A stretch of 64,000 bases of DNA from Salinibacterium hongtaonis (GCF_003065485.1 NZ_CP026951.1:2746081-2810080), one strand, 5' to 3'. Positions 1 through 8,601 are shown, numbered from the stretch's first letter. The notes: generated by a model not told the origin, from the letters alone. Translations and numbers: made by a program.

Positions 1-457
1 CAACCTCTTCGTCGGTTTTGCGGGTCGGGCCAGCAACAACACCTGAGTCGCGAACGCGAATGGCGAACCAACCCGCGACCCCGTCTGCTCCGGTGAGTTC
101 GAAGACGACAGCCTCGCGGTCAGCGAAAAGCGCGCCAGCATCGCTCTCGACTACCTCGCCCAGCACACCGGTGCCGAACACGGCAGAGGCAGCGTCGAGC
201 GCAGGCCGCACCACATCGCCGGGCGAGACCACAGAGTCGGTGCCGGCGGCATCCTGAAGCGCCTCTGAATCGAGAAGAACGAGCGCGATGTCGGCGGATG
301 ACTCACCGACAAACGAGGCAGAAAGCGCGTGACCGACCCGGCCGGTGAGCGCTCCGACCTGCAGAGTGTGATTCGGCGTGAGAATCGCGGTCGTCGGCAG
401 GTGCTGAACGAGCGCATCGGCGGCGGCCTGGTGCAGGGTGGTTGTTGTCGTGGCCAT
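1..457 (-). CDS. fliN: Flagellar motor switch protein FliN, N-terminal part (gene truncated by window edge)
   Basis: Open reading frame running off the left edge; about 152 residues are visible from the start MATTTTLHQAAADAL. The visible part is a CheC/FliY-like N-terminal domain of the kind found ahead of the C-terminal SpoA (C-ring) domain in long FliN proteins; the SpoA domain itself would lie outside the window. The start is supported by a GGAGGA ribosome binding site 7 bases upstream. It directly follows fliM on the same strand, the usual order, so the role as C-ring component of the flagellar switch is inferred mainly from position. No catalytic motif can be checked in the visible part. 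Confidence 0.75.
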   Translation of the reverse strand, partial: MATTTTTLHQAAADALVQHLPTTAILTPNHTLQVGALTGRVGHALSASFVGESSADIALVLLDSEALQDAAGTDSVVSPGDVVRPALDAASAVFGTGVLGEVVESDAGALFADREAVVFELTGADGVAGWFAIRVRDSGVVAGPTRKTDEEV

Positions 458-516
458 TGTGGTCCTCCAGCTGTGGTGGGGCAGCGTTACTAGTTCGTGG
501 GCGAGCGCGGGTGCGC

Positions 517-1410
517 TCAGTCGGTCGCCACTACGACACACGCGAGGCGGGAGCCGTGCGACCCCAGTGCCGCGTGGGCGAAGTGGGTGCCCTCGACGGC
601 GACCTCAAGCGGGCGATGTTGGGGGTGGGGAATCGGCAGGATGTCGCCGACAGAGAGCCCGAGAACGGCGCTCGGGCGAACCATGGCCGGTTCGAGCCTC
701 AGGCTCACCGAGACGGGGGCCGAGACGATCTGTGCTCGCATCGAGCGGGGGGCGTCGGCGACAGCGCTCGTGGGGTTGGCGTCGCCAAGCTGAGGCAGAA
801 GAACCTCAGAGGGAATCGCAAGCGTCGCAACGGCGATGGATTCGCCCACCTTGATATCGAAGCTCGCCACGATCATGAGGTCGCTTGTGGCCGCGGCCTG
901 GGCGAACTGCGAGTTGTACTGAAAGCCGTCGACGGCGACCTTGCGCACGAGCAGCGCACCGAGGGAGTACCGCAGGTCTTCGAGCGCATCGTCCATGAGG
1001 CGGCGGACGAGTTCCTGCTCGATTTGCGTGAACTTGCGTTCCTCAACGTCGACCGTGCCGCGCCCGCCCAGCATGAAGCTCACCCAGGTGAGCGCAGCGG
1101 AGGTCGGAAACTGGATGACGGCCTTGGCCGAAACGCCCTCGATCGAGAGCAGCACCATCGCCGTGGTGGAGGGCAGAGCCGCAGCGTATTCGTCGTAGGA
1201 GAACATCAGCACCTGCCGGCAGGTGACCTGCGACAGCACCCTCACTTTGGCGGTGAGCTGGGTTCCCCACTGGCGCGCGAATGTCTCGAACGCGAGTTCA
1301 AGAACTCTGGCGTGCTCGCGGGCGAGCGTGGTGGGGCGACGAAAGTCGTATACGACTGCGTTGCCTGGGCGCTCAACGATGCCGCCGCTGGTGTGTTTCT
1401 GGACCGTCAC
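517..1410 (-). CDS. fliM: Flagellar motor switch protein FliM
   Basis: C-ring protein that binds CheY-P and reverses flagellar rotation. The core begins near VVYDFRRPTTLAREHARVLE, the family hallmark, and continues through the CheC-like middle and the C-terminal SpoA region (LRLEPAMVRPSAVLGLSVGDILPI). I chose the GTG at 1410 (VTVQKHTSGG, 297 residues) because a sigma-28-like promoter ends 8 bases before it, so the mRNA would start at or next to this GTG. An upstream TTG at 1470 is in frame and would add 20 residues, but it would put the promoter inside the gene and has no clear ribosome binding site. The usual N-terminal EIDALL CheY-binding motif is not visible. fliL, which often lies between motB and fliM, is absent. 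Confidence 0.88.
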   Translation of the reverse strand: MTVQKHTSGGIVERPGNAVVYDFRRPTTLAREHARVLELAFETFARQWGTQLTAKVRVLSQVTCRQVLMFSYDEYAAALPSTTAMVLLSIEGVSAKAVIQFPTSAALTWVSFMLGGRGTVDVEERKFTQIEQELVRRLMDDALEDLRYSLGALLVRKVAVDGFQYNSQFAQAAATSDLMIVASFDIKVGESIAVATLAIPSEVLLPQLGDANPTSAVADAPRSMRAQIVSAPVSVSLRLEPAMVRPSAVLGLSVGDILPIPHPQHRPLEVAVEGTHFAHAALGSHGSRLACVVVATD

Positions 1411-1418
1411 ATCCAGCA

Positions 1419-1445
1419 CTATCGGCAGGGGAGGCTCAGGGGTTA
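1419..1445 (-). promoter_or_regulatory. FliA (sigma-28)-type promoter of fliM-fliN
   Basis: On the minus strand the sequence reads TAAC, 15 bases, GCCGATAG, matching the sigma-28 pattern TAAA-N15-GCCGATAA and four other copies in this island. The predicted start of transcription falls beside the GTG at 1410, which suggests a leaderless fliM message. Confidence 0.75.
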
Positions 1446-1553
1446 GGTCAGGCCGCCGACTGGGCGACAAACTTCTGCATCATCTGGGTTCACGATGCCG
1501 CAGAACGGTGGCTCTCGAGTGATGGCCGTCACATTAGGCGGGAGGTGTGTGCG

Positions 1554-2390
1554 TCAGCCGGCACCCTCCACCACGACAGCGGGCGACTCGGCGGGAATTC
1601 CGCCAGAGACGACATCGGGAATGAGGGCACGAACCGCTTCTGGCAGATCGGAGAGGATGACGATGTCGACCCGCCGGTTGGCCGCTTGGGCCTCCGGTGA
1701 CACCTCGGGGACGAGGGGTCTGGCAGATCCGAAGCCGACCGAGCCGATGCGGTTGCCGGCGACTCCCGTGGATTCGACGAGGTAGCGCAGAACGTTCGTG
1801 GCTCGGCCAGACGAAAGCTCCCAGTTCGTGGCATAGGGGCTATGACTCGGGCGGGTATCGGCGTGACCCTCCACCGAGACACCGTAGGTCGTGGTCGAGA
1901 GGGCGGGCCCGACGGCCGACAGCACGCCGACGGCGGTGCCGCTCAGCTCGGTGCGGTTGGTGGCAAAAAATGTCTCGGAGCCGACGAGCCGCACGGTGAG
2001 TCCGCGTTCGTCGATGGTGAACGACACGGTGTTCTCAAGACCTGTGGTCTCGAGGTTGGTGCGGATCTGCTCGCGCAGGGCGGCGAGTTCGGCCACTTCC
2101 TGCTGCGCAAGCTGCAGTTCCGTGAAGCCCTCCCCGGTTTTTGACACCAGTTCGGCCGGCACGATGACGCCGCCTGATACGTCGATCAACTCGCTCGGGT
2201 CCTGCCCGAACCCGGTCGCGAGGGAGCTTTTGAGGGCTTCGAACTTGTCTTGGTCCACCGACGACATCGCAAACAGAACGATGAACATACACATCAGCAC
2301 GGTGACCATATCCATATAGGAGGCCATCCAGCGTTCGTCGGGATGCTCCTCTGGCTCTTCTGCCTTCTTGCGGCGGCGAGAGAGACTCAT
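1554..2390 (-). CDS. motB: Flagellar stator protein MotB
   Basis: Stator subunit that anchors MotA to peptidoglycan and couples ion flow to rotation. One N-terminal membrane segment (about residues 22-43) contains the conserved channel aspartate Asp27 in SYMDMVTVLMCMFIVLFAMSS. The C-terminal half is an OmpA-like peptidoglycan-binding domain with the typical NWELSSGRATNVLRYL motif near residues 190-205. Length 278 is normal. Its ATG overlaps the motA stop codon (ATGA), so the two are translationally coupled. The next gene, fliM, has its own promoter about 110 bases further on. Confidence 0.96.
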   Translation of the reverse strand: MSLSRRRKKAEEPEEHPDERWMASYMDMVTVLMCMFIVLFAMSSVDQDKFEALKSSLATGFGQDPSELIDVSGGVIVPAELVSKTGEGFTELQLAQQEVAELAALREQIRTNLETTGLENTVSFTIDERGLTVRLVGSETFFATNRTELSGTAVGVLSAVGPALSTTTYGVSVEGHADTRPSHSPYATNWELSSGRATNVLRYLVESTGVAGNRIGSVGFGSARPLVPEVSPEAQAANRRVDIVILSDLPEAVRALIPDVVSGGIPAESPAVVVEGAG

Positions 2391-3253
2391 GCGGCTTCCT
2401 TGTTAGTCGCCGAGTCCGCTCCCTTTCCCTTTGCTCCCTTGGCCTTGGGTGCCTTGGACTTATCGCCCTTGCCGCCCTTGCCTGCCTTGCCTTTGCCCTT
2501 CGCCGGGGCATCGGAGGGGACCATGGCCCGCAGGCGCTCCCCCAGAATCCTCGGCTGGCTGCCGGACTGAACGGCGAGGACGCCCTCCATCAGCAGCGTC
2601 ATTCGCTCCGCTTCCATGTCGGTGAGCCGGCGAATGCGAGTTCCGATAGGCAGCCAGATAAAGTTTGCCGAGAGCAGCCCCCACAGGGTTGCCACGAAGG
2701 CGGTCGCGATCATGGGGCCGAGCGAATCTGGTGAGGACAGGTTTTCCAGCACGTGGGTGAGCGAAACCACCGTTCCGATGATTCCCACGGTCGGGGCATA
2801 GCCGCCAAGGGCTCCGAAGAACTTTGATGCCGTGCGACCTGATTTGGTCTTCGACTCAATCTCGTCCTCGAGCATCATGCGCAGTTCTTCGCCGTCGGTG
2901 CCGTCGGCAATGTTCTGCAGGGCTCCCTTAAGGAACGGGTCCGACACTTTATCGGCCTCTTGTTCGAGGGCAAGAAGCCCCTCGCTGCGGGCCTTCTCGG
3001 CGAGCCCGACGACCTGGTCGATCACCTGGCTTGGCTTGTAGCTGCTGCCCTTGAGGGCACCGGGAACGGCCTTGGCCGAGACGATGAAGTCCTTGATGGT
3101 GCCCCCGGCGATGCCGATGGCGATGGTGGCTCCGAAGACGAGCACCATGGGCGCTGGCAGCAGCAGCGCCTCAACATGGGCACCTTCGAGGGTGATCATC
3201 GCATAGAGGGAACCAAAAGCGATGAGGATGCCGACAATAGTTGCGAGGTCCAT
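2387..3253 (-). CDS. motA: Flagellar stator protein MotA
   Basis: Stator subunit with four membrane segments; residues 1-50 and 145-205 are hydrophobic, and the conserved PTVGIIGTV stretch at 154-162 carries the proline next to the rotor-facing loop. The cytoplasmic loop between them (about 60-140) is charged as expected. The C-terminus has an unusual tail (about residues 249-288) made almost only of Lys, Gly, Ala, Ser and Asp; most MotA proteins end soon after the position of residue 245. Start and stop overlap flbD (TGATG) and motB (ATGA), giving a tight flbD-motA-motB operon. Confidence 0.96.
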   Translation of the reverse strand: MDLATIVGILIAFGSLYAMITLEGAHVEALLLPAPMVLVFGATIAIGIAGGTIKDFIVSAKAVPGALKGSSYKPSQVIDQVVGLAEKARSEGLLALEQEADKVSDPFLKGALQNIADGTDGEELRMMLEDEIESKTKSGRTASKFFGALGGYAPTVGIIGTVVSLTHVLENLSSPDSLGPMIATAFVATLWGLLSANFIWLPIGTRIRRLTDMEAERMTLLMEGVLAVQSGSQPRILGERLRAMVPSDAPAKGKGKAGKGGKGDKSKAPKAKGAKGKGADSATNKEAA

Positions 3254-3549
3254 CAGATCTTCCTCGGGCGAAGCGGGACGGTCTGCTCAGCGCGGTCGGC
3301 AGAGTCGTCGAGATCAGAAACGATGCCGAGCTGTGGACCGGAGTCCACTGCGGCGCCGGAGTGAGCGAGGGCAATGACCCGCGCGCGGTAGTACGCGATG
3401 CGGTCGATGACCTCTGTCATCGACTCGGTGACGATGTATTTGGCGCCGTCGACCATCACGAGGGTCGTATCGGGGTTCACATGAATGCGCTCGATGAGAT
3501 CAGGGTTGATCGCGAATTGGCGATCGTTCAAACGCGTGACAACTATCAT
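3253..3549 (-). CDS. flbD: FlbD family flagellar protein
   Basis: Small protein beginning MIVVTRLNDRQFAINPDLIERIH, the signature of the FlbD family found beside flgE and motA in Gram-positive flagellar operons; the molecular role is unsettled. The conserved core covers about residues 1-65 (ends near TEVIDRIAYYRARV), with a variable tail to residue 98. I chose the ATG at 3549, behind GGATGGG; an ATG three codons upstream (3558) is possible. Its stop codon overlaps the motA start. A sigma-28-like promoter lies 56 bases upstream. Confidence 0.9.
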   Translation of the reverse strand: MIVVTRLNDRQFAINPDLIERIHVNPDTTLVMVDGAKYIVTESMTEVIDRIAYYRARVIALAHSGAAVDSGPQLGIVSDLDDSADRAEQTVPLRPRKI

Positions 3550-3604
3550 CGTGCCCATCCATAGGTCTTGGTGTTCGCCGCCCCTCCTGGGCCTGCACGT
3601 GTAA

Positions 3605-3631
3605 CTATCGGCCGCCGGTCGCCCGCCGTAA
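3605..3631 (-). promoter_or_regulatory. FliA (sigma-28)-type promoter of flbD-motA-motB
   Basis: Minus strand reads TTAC, 15 bases, GCCGATAG, upstream of flbD and downstream of flgE-side genes. It separates the stator genes from the hook operon. Same -10 octamer as the promoters of flgB, fliM, fliC and flgN. Confidence 0.75.
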
Positions 3632-3726
3632 GGCGTAAACCGACGAAGGCCGACACCTTTCGGCACCGGCCTTCTCCGCGAGGGTGCGGCGGCGCGATCG
3701 CATCGCCGCACCGCCGCCATCGCGCG

Positions 3727-4905
3727 CTAGCGCTTGAGGTTCGTGAGCTCCTGCAGCACCTCGTCGGACGTGGTGATGATGCGGGCGTTCGCCTGAAAGC
3801 CGCGCTGGGCGACGATGAGGTTGGTGAACTCCTGCGAGAGGTCGACGTTCGACATTTCGAGGGCTCCGGCCGTAACCGTGCCGAGTCCGCCCTGGCCTGG
3901 CGTGCCCAGCTCGGCGTTGCCCGAGTTGAAGGTGGCGCGGTACGTGGAGTTACCGGCCTTCTCCAATCCTCCGGGGTTGGTGAAGTTGGCAAGCGCGATG
4001 CGCCCGATCGCCTCGGAGGCTCCGTTGCTGAACGAGCCGATGAGCGTGCCGTCCGATGCCATCGTGAACGAGTCGAGCGTGCCGGCGCGGCGGCCGTCCT
4101 GGCTCGCGACCGCAACCGTCGTCATGCCGGCGAAGCCCGTGAGGGAGGTCATGTCGACATCGATCGCCGGGGCGGCGAGGGTGAAGTTGCCGGGAGTCGT
4201 CAGCGCACCGTTGACGAAGGTAAGGCTGCCGAGTGCCGTGTCGACGCCTGCGTTGTCGTACGACACATCCCAGTTGGCGCCATTGCGGGTGAACGTGAAG
4301 GTCACGTTCGTCGCCTGCCCGTTGGCGTCGAACACCTGGGTGTCCCGCACGAGCTGGGTGCCGTCGGCCGCGTCGGAGGGCAGGTTGCCGCCGAATGTCG
4401 CCTCCGATGTCGTAACCGCGGGGGAGATCGCGTCGAGCGGGAGGGTGATGTTGCCGATCGCACCGCCATCCATGATCGTGCCATCGACCGCCGACCAGCC
4501 CTGCACGATTCCGCCATCGGGTGTGACCAGGCGACCCTGAGCATCCAGGTCGAATGAGCCGGCGCGGGTGTAGAGCATGTCGTTGCCGACGCGGGTGACG
4601 AAGAAGCCGTCGCCCGAGATCATCATGTCGGTCGACTTGCCGGTGGCCTGGGCCGATCCCTGGGCAAAGTTCGTCGAGATGCCGGCGACGCGCACTCCGA
4701 GGCCGACCTGCGCGGGGTTGGTTCCACCCTGCTCGGCCTGCGGGCCGCCCGCACCCTGCGTCAGCTGCGACAGAGTGTCTTGAAACTGGGTTGCCGAGGC
4801 CTTGAACGCGGTCGTGTTGACGTTGGCGATGTTGTTGCCCGTGACATCGAGCATGGTCTGGTGTGAGCGAAGGCCGGAGATTCCGGAGTAGAGCGAGCGA
4901 AGCAT
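3727..4905 (-). CDS. flgE: Flagellar hook protein FlgE
   Basis: Structural subunit of the hook. The N-terminus MLRSLYSGISGLRSHQTMLD and NNIANVNTTAFKAS are classic axial-protein motifs that form the inner D0 coiled coil, together with the C-terminal segment DLSQEFTNLIVAQRGFQANARIITTSDEVLQEL. The middle (GDGFFVTRV, YTRAGSFDLD) matches the FlgE/FlgF/FlgG family. Length 392 is normal for a hook protein in Gram-positives. The ribosome binding site is AAAGGG before the ATG. It follows flgD by 32 bases and closes the long flgB-to-flgE operon. Confidence 0.96.
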   Translation of the reverse strand: MLRSLYSGISGLRSHQTMLDVTGNNIANVNTTAFKASATQFQDTLSQLTQGAGGPQAEQGGTNPAQVGLGVRVAGISTNFAQGSAQATGKSTDMMISGDGFFVTRVGNDMLYTRAGSFDLDAQGRLVTPDGGIVQGWSAVDGTIMDGGAIGNITLPLDAISPAVTTSEATFGGNLPSDAADGTQLVRDTQVFDANGQATNVTFTFTRNGANWDVSYDNAGVDTALGSLTFVNGALTTPGNFTLAAPAIDVDMTSLTGFAGMTTVAVASQDGRRAGTLDSFTMASDGTLIGSFSNGASEAIGRIALANFTNPGGLEKAGNSTYRATFNSGNAELGTPGQGGLGTVTAGALEMSNVDLSQEFTNLIVAQRGFQANARIITTSDEVLQELTNLKR

Positions 4906-4937
4906 GGGTTTGCCCTTTCAGTGGTGGGTTCGTGAAG

Positions 4938-5360
4938 TTAGGAGGTGCGCTTGACGCCGGAGATGACGTCGAGTGCGATGTCTTTGCCGCCTACGGAGAC
5001 GGTGGGGATGGGGCCGGAGAACGAGACGGAGTCGGCGATACCCGTGATCTTGGTTCCGTCTGGCGTGCTGTAGCTGACCTGCTGGCCGATGAGGGCCGCC
5101 GCCGCTATGCGCATCTGCAGCGAGAAGTTCTCTTCGTTGAGGGTCGTGAGGGTGGTGAGCTGCTCCATCGACGCGAGCTGCGTGGTCTGGCTAATCATCT
5201 GGTTCGTGTCCATGGGCGAACTGGGGTCTTGGTTGCGCAGCTGGGTCACGAGCAGCGAGAGAAACACCTCGCTGTCCATGGTCTGCTTGGGCGTGCGGGT
5301 GGCGGTGTTGCCCGTGTACATGCCATTGCTCTGCACGGCGTAGGTCGCGTCGACGGTCAT
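4938..5360 (-). CDS. flgD: Flagellar hook capping protein FlgD
   Basis: Scaffold that caps the growing hook and allows FlgE to polymerise. The diagnostic stretch is MDSEVFLSLLVTQLRNQDPSSPMDTNQM (read from residue 28 on) followed by TTQLASMEQL. At 140 residues it is a short FlgD: the N-terminal export and capping region is complete but the C-terminal Tudor/FnIII-like domains of the enterobacterial protein are reduced to about 50 residues. AAAGGAATCCC precedes the ATG. It sits between fliK and flgE in the operon, as usual. Confidence 0.94.
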   Translation of the reverse strand: MTVDATYAVQSNGMYTGNTATRTPKQTMDSEVFLSLLVTQLRNQDPSSPMDTNQMISQTTQLASMEQLTTLTTLNEENFSLQMRIAAAALIGQQVSYSTPDGTKITGIADSVSFSGPIPTVSVGGKDIALDVISGVKRTS

Positions 5361-5381
5361 GGGATTCCTTTCGGGTGCCGG

Positions 5382-6809
5382 TTAGGCCAGCACGTCAATG
5401 CCCGTGCGGGCAGTGCCATCGAGGTTGCGGATGTCGCGGCTCTCGCCGAGGTCTGTGGCGGCGGTTGCCGGCTTTCGGTCGGGGGTGCCGGGTGTGGCGG
5501 AGCCGTGCTGGCCCGCCTGACCCTGCGCCAGGTCGAGGGTCGACTGTGCTGCCGCTTGCCCCGGCTGGCCTTGCCCCTGCTGGCTCGTTCCGGCCGCCGT
5601 CAGCGGGCCGGTCGTCACGCCGAGCCCCGCAAGATCGCGGCGCAGGTCGCCGAGAATTGCCTTGAGAGCTTCTCGCCCTGCCTCGCTGGGCGAGATGAGT
5701 TCGATGCGCATTCCGTCCGCAGCGATGTGTGCGCGCACCGTCACGGGCCCGAGATTCTCGGGGGTGACGTTGACGGTGATCACGTGCTCGCCGCTCGCAG
5801 CGCCGCGCAGCAGGGCGATCGGCTTGGCAAGCTGGGCGCTGAAATCCTGGGGAACGGGAGCCGGGGCCGGGGCTGCGGTCAAAGGCTGCGCCGCCACGGT
5901 CGGCGTGAGCTGGGTTTGCCCCAGGGGTGCGATCGTGGGCAGCGCGTCGGCCGATGCTGCAACCGTGGGCGCAGCCGGCGAGACGGCTGCCGCAGCGGGT
6001 GCGACGAGAGCGGTTGGCTCCGCGGCCTCAACGGAACGCGCACCAGCGGTTGCTCCCGAGACGGCACCCGCTGCGGTCGGCGGAGTGCTTGTTCTGGTCG
6101 CGGAGGCTGCGGCGTCGGTTGGAACGCCGCTCGCCACGGCTGAAGATGCGGCGGCGGCTGAGCCAGCACCGGCGAGCCCGGCTCGGCCCGCAGACCCTGC
6201 TGCTGCACCGCCAAGCCCGCCCACAGCGTCATTCTTCAGGCCAGGGATCGCGGTCTCGCCCTCGGCATCCAGCGGCATCGCTGCCGGGTCGGCAGCGGCA
6301 TCCCGCTGGCCGGGTGCCGCAGCAAGCGCCGCTCGCGCCGACACCGCCGCTGCCGCCGATGCTGCCGCTGCCGCCGCCGATGCTGCCGATGCGGGCTCGG
6401 ATCCAGCAGTAGGCATCGTCGCCGCCTGCTCGGCCGCTCCCTCGCCTGTCGGGGCCTCGCCCGCAGTGTCGGCGGCTTCGTCCGTCGAGACGTCGACACC
6501 ATCAATCGAGGTCGACGCGCCTGCCGGGAGGCCGAGAGCGTCGCCGCTCGCAAAACCCGTGGTCAGCGCATCCGCAACGCCACGCGAGCCGAAGCCCGTG
6601 ACGGGGGCTTCCGTGCCGCTCATCGAACGCGCGGTACCCGAAGAAGCGTCAGAGGCGGCACCAGAGGCGGCATCCGCCTCGAGTGACTTAACGGCACCCG
6701 TGAGGGTCTCCCCGAATCCTGCTGCGGCACCGGCGGATGCCGACGCACCCGATGATGCGGTCGCCGCCGGTCGGCCGGGGGCCGCCGTTGGCATGGTGAG
6801 CATGCTCAT
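5382..6809 (-). CDS. fliK: Flagellar hook-length control protein FliK
   Basis: Secreted molecular ruler that sets hook length and switches export specificity. The first 310 residues or so are low-complexity, very rich in Ala, Ser, Gly and Thr, as usual for the ruler part. The conserved Flg_hook domain is about residues 320-397 (HVITVNVTPENLGPVTVRAH, IELISPSEAGREALKAIL). It ends in a Gln/Gly-rich tail. Its ATG overlaps the fliJ stop (ATGA), and flgD follows after 21 bases. Length 475 is within the broad family range. The opposite strand carries a long open frame that is only a GC-codon shadow. Confidence 0.93.
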   Translation of the reverse strand: MSMLTMPTAAPGRPAATASSGASASAGAAAGFGETLTGAVKSLEADAASGAASDASSGTARSMSGTEAPVTGFGSRGVADALTTGFASGDALGLPAGASTSIDGVDVSTDEAADTAGEAPTGEGAAEQAATMPTAGSEPASAASAAAAAASAAAAVSARAALAAAPGQRDAAADPAAMPLDAEGETAIPGLKNDAVGGLGGAAAGSAGRAGLAGAGSAAAASSAVASGVPTDAAASATRTSTPPTAAGAVSGATAGARSVEAAEPTALVAPAAAAVSPAAPTVAASADALPTIAPLGQTQLTPTVAAQPLTAAPAPAPVPQDFSAQLAKPIALLRGAASGEHVITVNVTPENLGPVTVRAHIAADGMRIELISPSEAGREALKAILGDLRRDLAGLGVTTGPLTAAGTSQQGQGQPGQAAAQSTLDLAQGQAGQHGSATPGTPDRKPATAATDLGESRDIRNLDGTARTGIDVLA

Positions 6810-7249
6810 GGCGTTGTCCCTTCTGTCTCGTGCTTGTCGCGGTGCCAGGTGGTCGATGCGAGCTCGTCGAGCAGTGCCTGCTCGGCGACCAGGTCTTCTG
6901 CCGCGACCTTCTGGTCGTGCTTGATTTCGAGCTTTTCGAGGCTGAGTGCTGCTGCCCGTGCCCGGGAGAATTCCTCGCCGGCCGCAGAGGCTTGCGACCG
7001 CAGCTCGCTTTCGAGCGAGGTGAGATCAGAGAGCGCACTGCGCATCGACGCCCTGCCGGCCGCCATCGCATAGAGAGTCGCCGTGCTTGTGACGTCGGTC
7101 GGAATCCCGCCCAGCGCGATGCGAGCGCGCTCCTGACTCACAGAGTTCTCGTCGAGGCGTCCGCGCACAGACGAGAGTTCGCCCGCGGCGAGCTCCTGCT
7201 GCAGGTGCCGGAGCCTGAGCAGACCGGCAAGGGAAAATTCGCGACTCAT
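6806..7249 (-). CDS. fliJ: Flagellar export chaperone FliJ
   Basis: Start ATG at 7249 gives MSREFSLAGLLRLRHLQQEL, typical of FliJ, 147 residues. The protein is almost wholly helical, with heptad-like runs (for example SALSDLTSLESELRSQASAAGEEFSRA broken over residues 75-100), fitting the coiled-coil stalk that sits in the FliI hexamer. FliJ is very poorly conserved, so the call rests on helicity, length and position: the ATG overlaps the fliI stop codon and the stop overlaps the fliK start. It is expected to recycle substrate chaperones at the export gate. Confidence 0.85.
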   Translation of the reverse strand: MSREFSLAGLLRLRHLQQELAAGELSSVRGRLDENSVSQERARIALGGIPTDVTSTATLYAMAAGRASMRSALSDLTSLESELRSQASAAGEEFSRARAAALSLEKLEIKHDQKVAAEDLVAEQALLDELASTTWHRDKHETEGTTP

Positions 7250-8601
7250 GCTGCGACCCCCAACTGCCGAACGAGTTCGGAGAGTGCACGCCACGAATCC
7301 TCGGCACCGCACCTCTGATCCATGCCCTGCTGCAGAAACGCGGCGATCGCTGCCTCATTGTCGACAGCGGCATCCACAAGGGGGTTGCTGCCCCGCTGAT
7401 AGGCGCCGACGTCGAGAAGATCCTGTGCGGATGCTCTGGCGGCCAGCACGCGCCGCAGCGATGTCGCGAGGCGGGTGCGCTCGGCGGGGTTCACTCTGCT
7501 GGCCACGCGACTCACCGAGCCGAGGGCATCTACGGAGGGAAAATGGCCGGTGATGGCGAGCTTGCGATCGAGCACGACGTGCCCGTCGAGAATGCTTCTG
7601 GCCGAGTCGGCGATGGGTTCATTGTGGTCATCGCCGTCGACGAGCACGGTGTAGAGCCCCGTCACCGACCCGCGCTCCGCGGTGCCGGCACGCTCCAGGA
7701 GCTGTGCGAGCAGAGAGAACGTGGATGGCGGGTAGCCGCGAGTTGCGGGCGGCTCGCCGACCGAGAGTCCGATCTCGCGCTGCGCCATGGCCACGCGGGT
7801 AAGGGAGTCCATCATGAGAGTGACGTCGCTGCCGCCATCGCGAAACGACTCGGCGATGCGGGTGGCCACAAAGGCTGCGCGCAGCCGCATGAGGGCCGGC
7901 TCGTCAGAGGTGGATACGACCACGATCGAGCGAGCGAGACCCTCTGGCCCCAGGTCGTCTTCGAGAAACTCGCGTACTTCGCGCCCGCGCTCTCCGACCA
8001 GAGCGATCACAGAGACTTCGGCCTCGGTGCCCCTCGCGATCATGGAGAGCAGCGAGGATTTGCCGACGCCCGACCCGGCGAACAGCCCGAGACGCTGACC
8101 CCGGCCCACCGTGGTGAGGGTGTCGAGCACTCGAACGCCGAGCGCGAGCGGGGTGTCGATTCTGGCGCGATCGAGAGCCGCGGGGGTTTCGTGGTCGAGG
8201 GGAACCCATCCGTCGCTCGCGAGGGGTCCCTTGCCGTCGATCGGGCGGCCGAGTCCGTCGAGCACGCGCCCGAGGAGGCCGGTCCCCGTGGGGACGAGGA
8301 TGGGGCGGCCGTGCGGGCGGGCGGGGGCTCCCGGAACGATGCCGTTCATGCGCCCGAGGGGCATGCATCGCACGCCGTCGCGGGTGGTTGCGATGACTTC
8401 GACGTCGACCGAGGCACCGTCTCCCACGCTGATGAGCTCGCCGACAGCGCACTCGACTCCCACGATGTCGAGGCCGAGTCCAACGACAGACGAGACTCGG
8501 CCGACCCGCTGCGGACGGGCTGCCCTCAGAGCGTCGGAGAGTCGCGCGTCGGCACGACGGCGAACCGCCGATGCCGGTGTCTGCGCTGCGGTCGTTGTCA
8601 T
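7246..8601 (-). CDS. fliI: Flagellum-specific export ATPase FliI
   Basis: Cytoplasmic ATPase that powers and organises flagellar type III export; F1-beta-like. Walker A is at residues 172-184 (GLFAGSGVGKSSL), the aspartate-containing Walker B strand at about 261-268 (TLMMDSLTR), and the family motif RGYPPSTFSLLAQLLERAG follows. N-terminal beta-barrel about residues 30-100. Length 451 is standard. Start overlaps the fliH stop (TGATG) and stop overlaps the fliJ start, so it is co-translated with its regulator FliH and with FliJ. Confidence 0.97.
   Translation of the reverse strand: MTTTAAQTPASAVRRRADARLSDALRAARPQRVGRVSSVVGLGLDIVGVECAVGELISVGDGASVDVEVIATTRDGVRCMPLGRMNGIVPGAPARPHGRPILVPTGTGLLGRVLDGLGRPIDGKGPLASDGWVPLDHETPAALDRARIDTPLALGVRVLDTLTTVGRGQRLGLFAGSGVGKSSLLSMIARGTEAEVSVIALVGERGREVREFLEDDLGPEGLARSIVVVSTSDEPALMRLRAAFVATRIAESFRDGGSDVTLMMDSLTRVAMAQREIGLSVGEPPATRGYPPSTFSLLAQLLERAGTAERGSVTGLYTVLVDGDDHNEPIADSARSILDGHVVLDRKLAITGHFPSVDALGSVSRVASRVNPAERTRLATSLRRVLAARASAQDLLDVGAYQRGSNPLVDAAVDNEAAIAAFLQQGMDQRCGAEDSWRALSELVRQLGVAA

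Noticed and set aside
442..1446. Long open frame on the plus strand opposite fliM
   Set aside because: GC-rich codon shadow of a strongly conserved gene; no ribosome binding site and no family resemblance.
1443..1532. 29-codon GTG frame between motB and fliM
   Set aside because: No ribosome binding site, no FliL similarity, and its stop lies in the -35 box of the fliM promoter.
5662..6924. 420-codon open frame on the plus strand opposite fliK
   Set aside because: Arises from the Ala/Ser/Gly-rich repeats of fliK read backwards; composition is artificial and there is no start signal.
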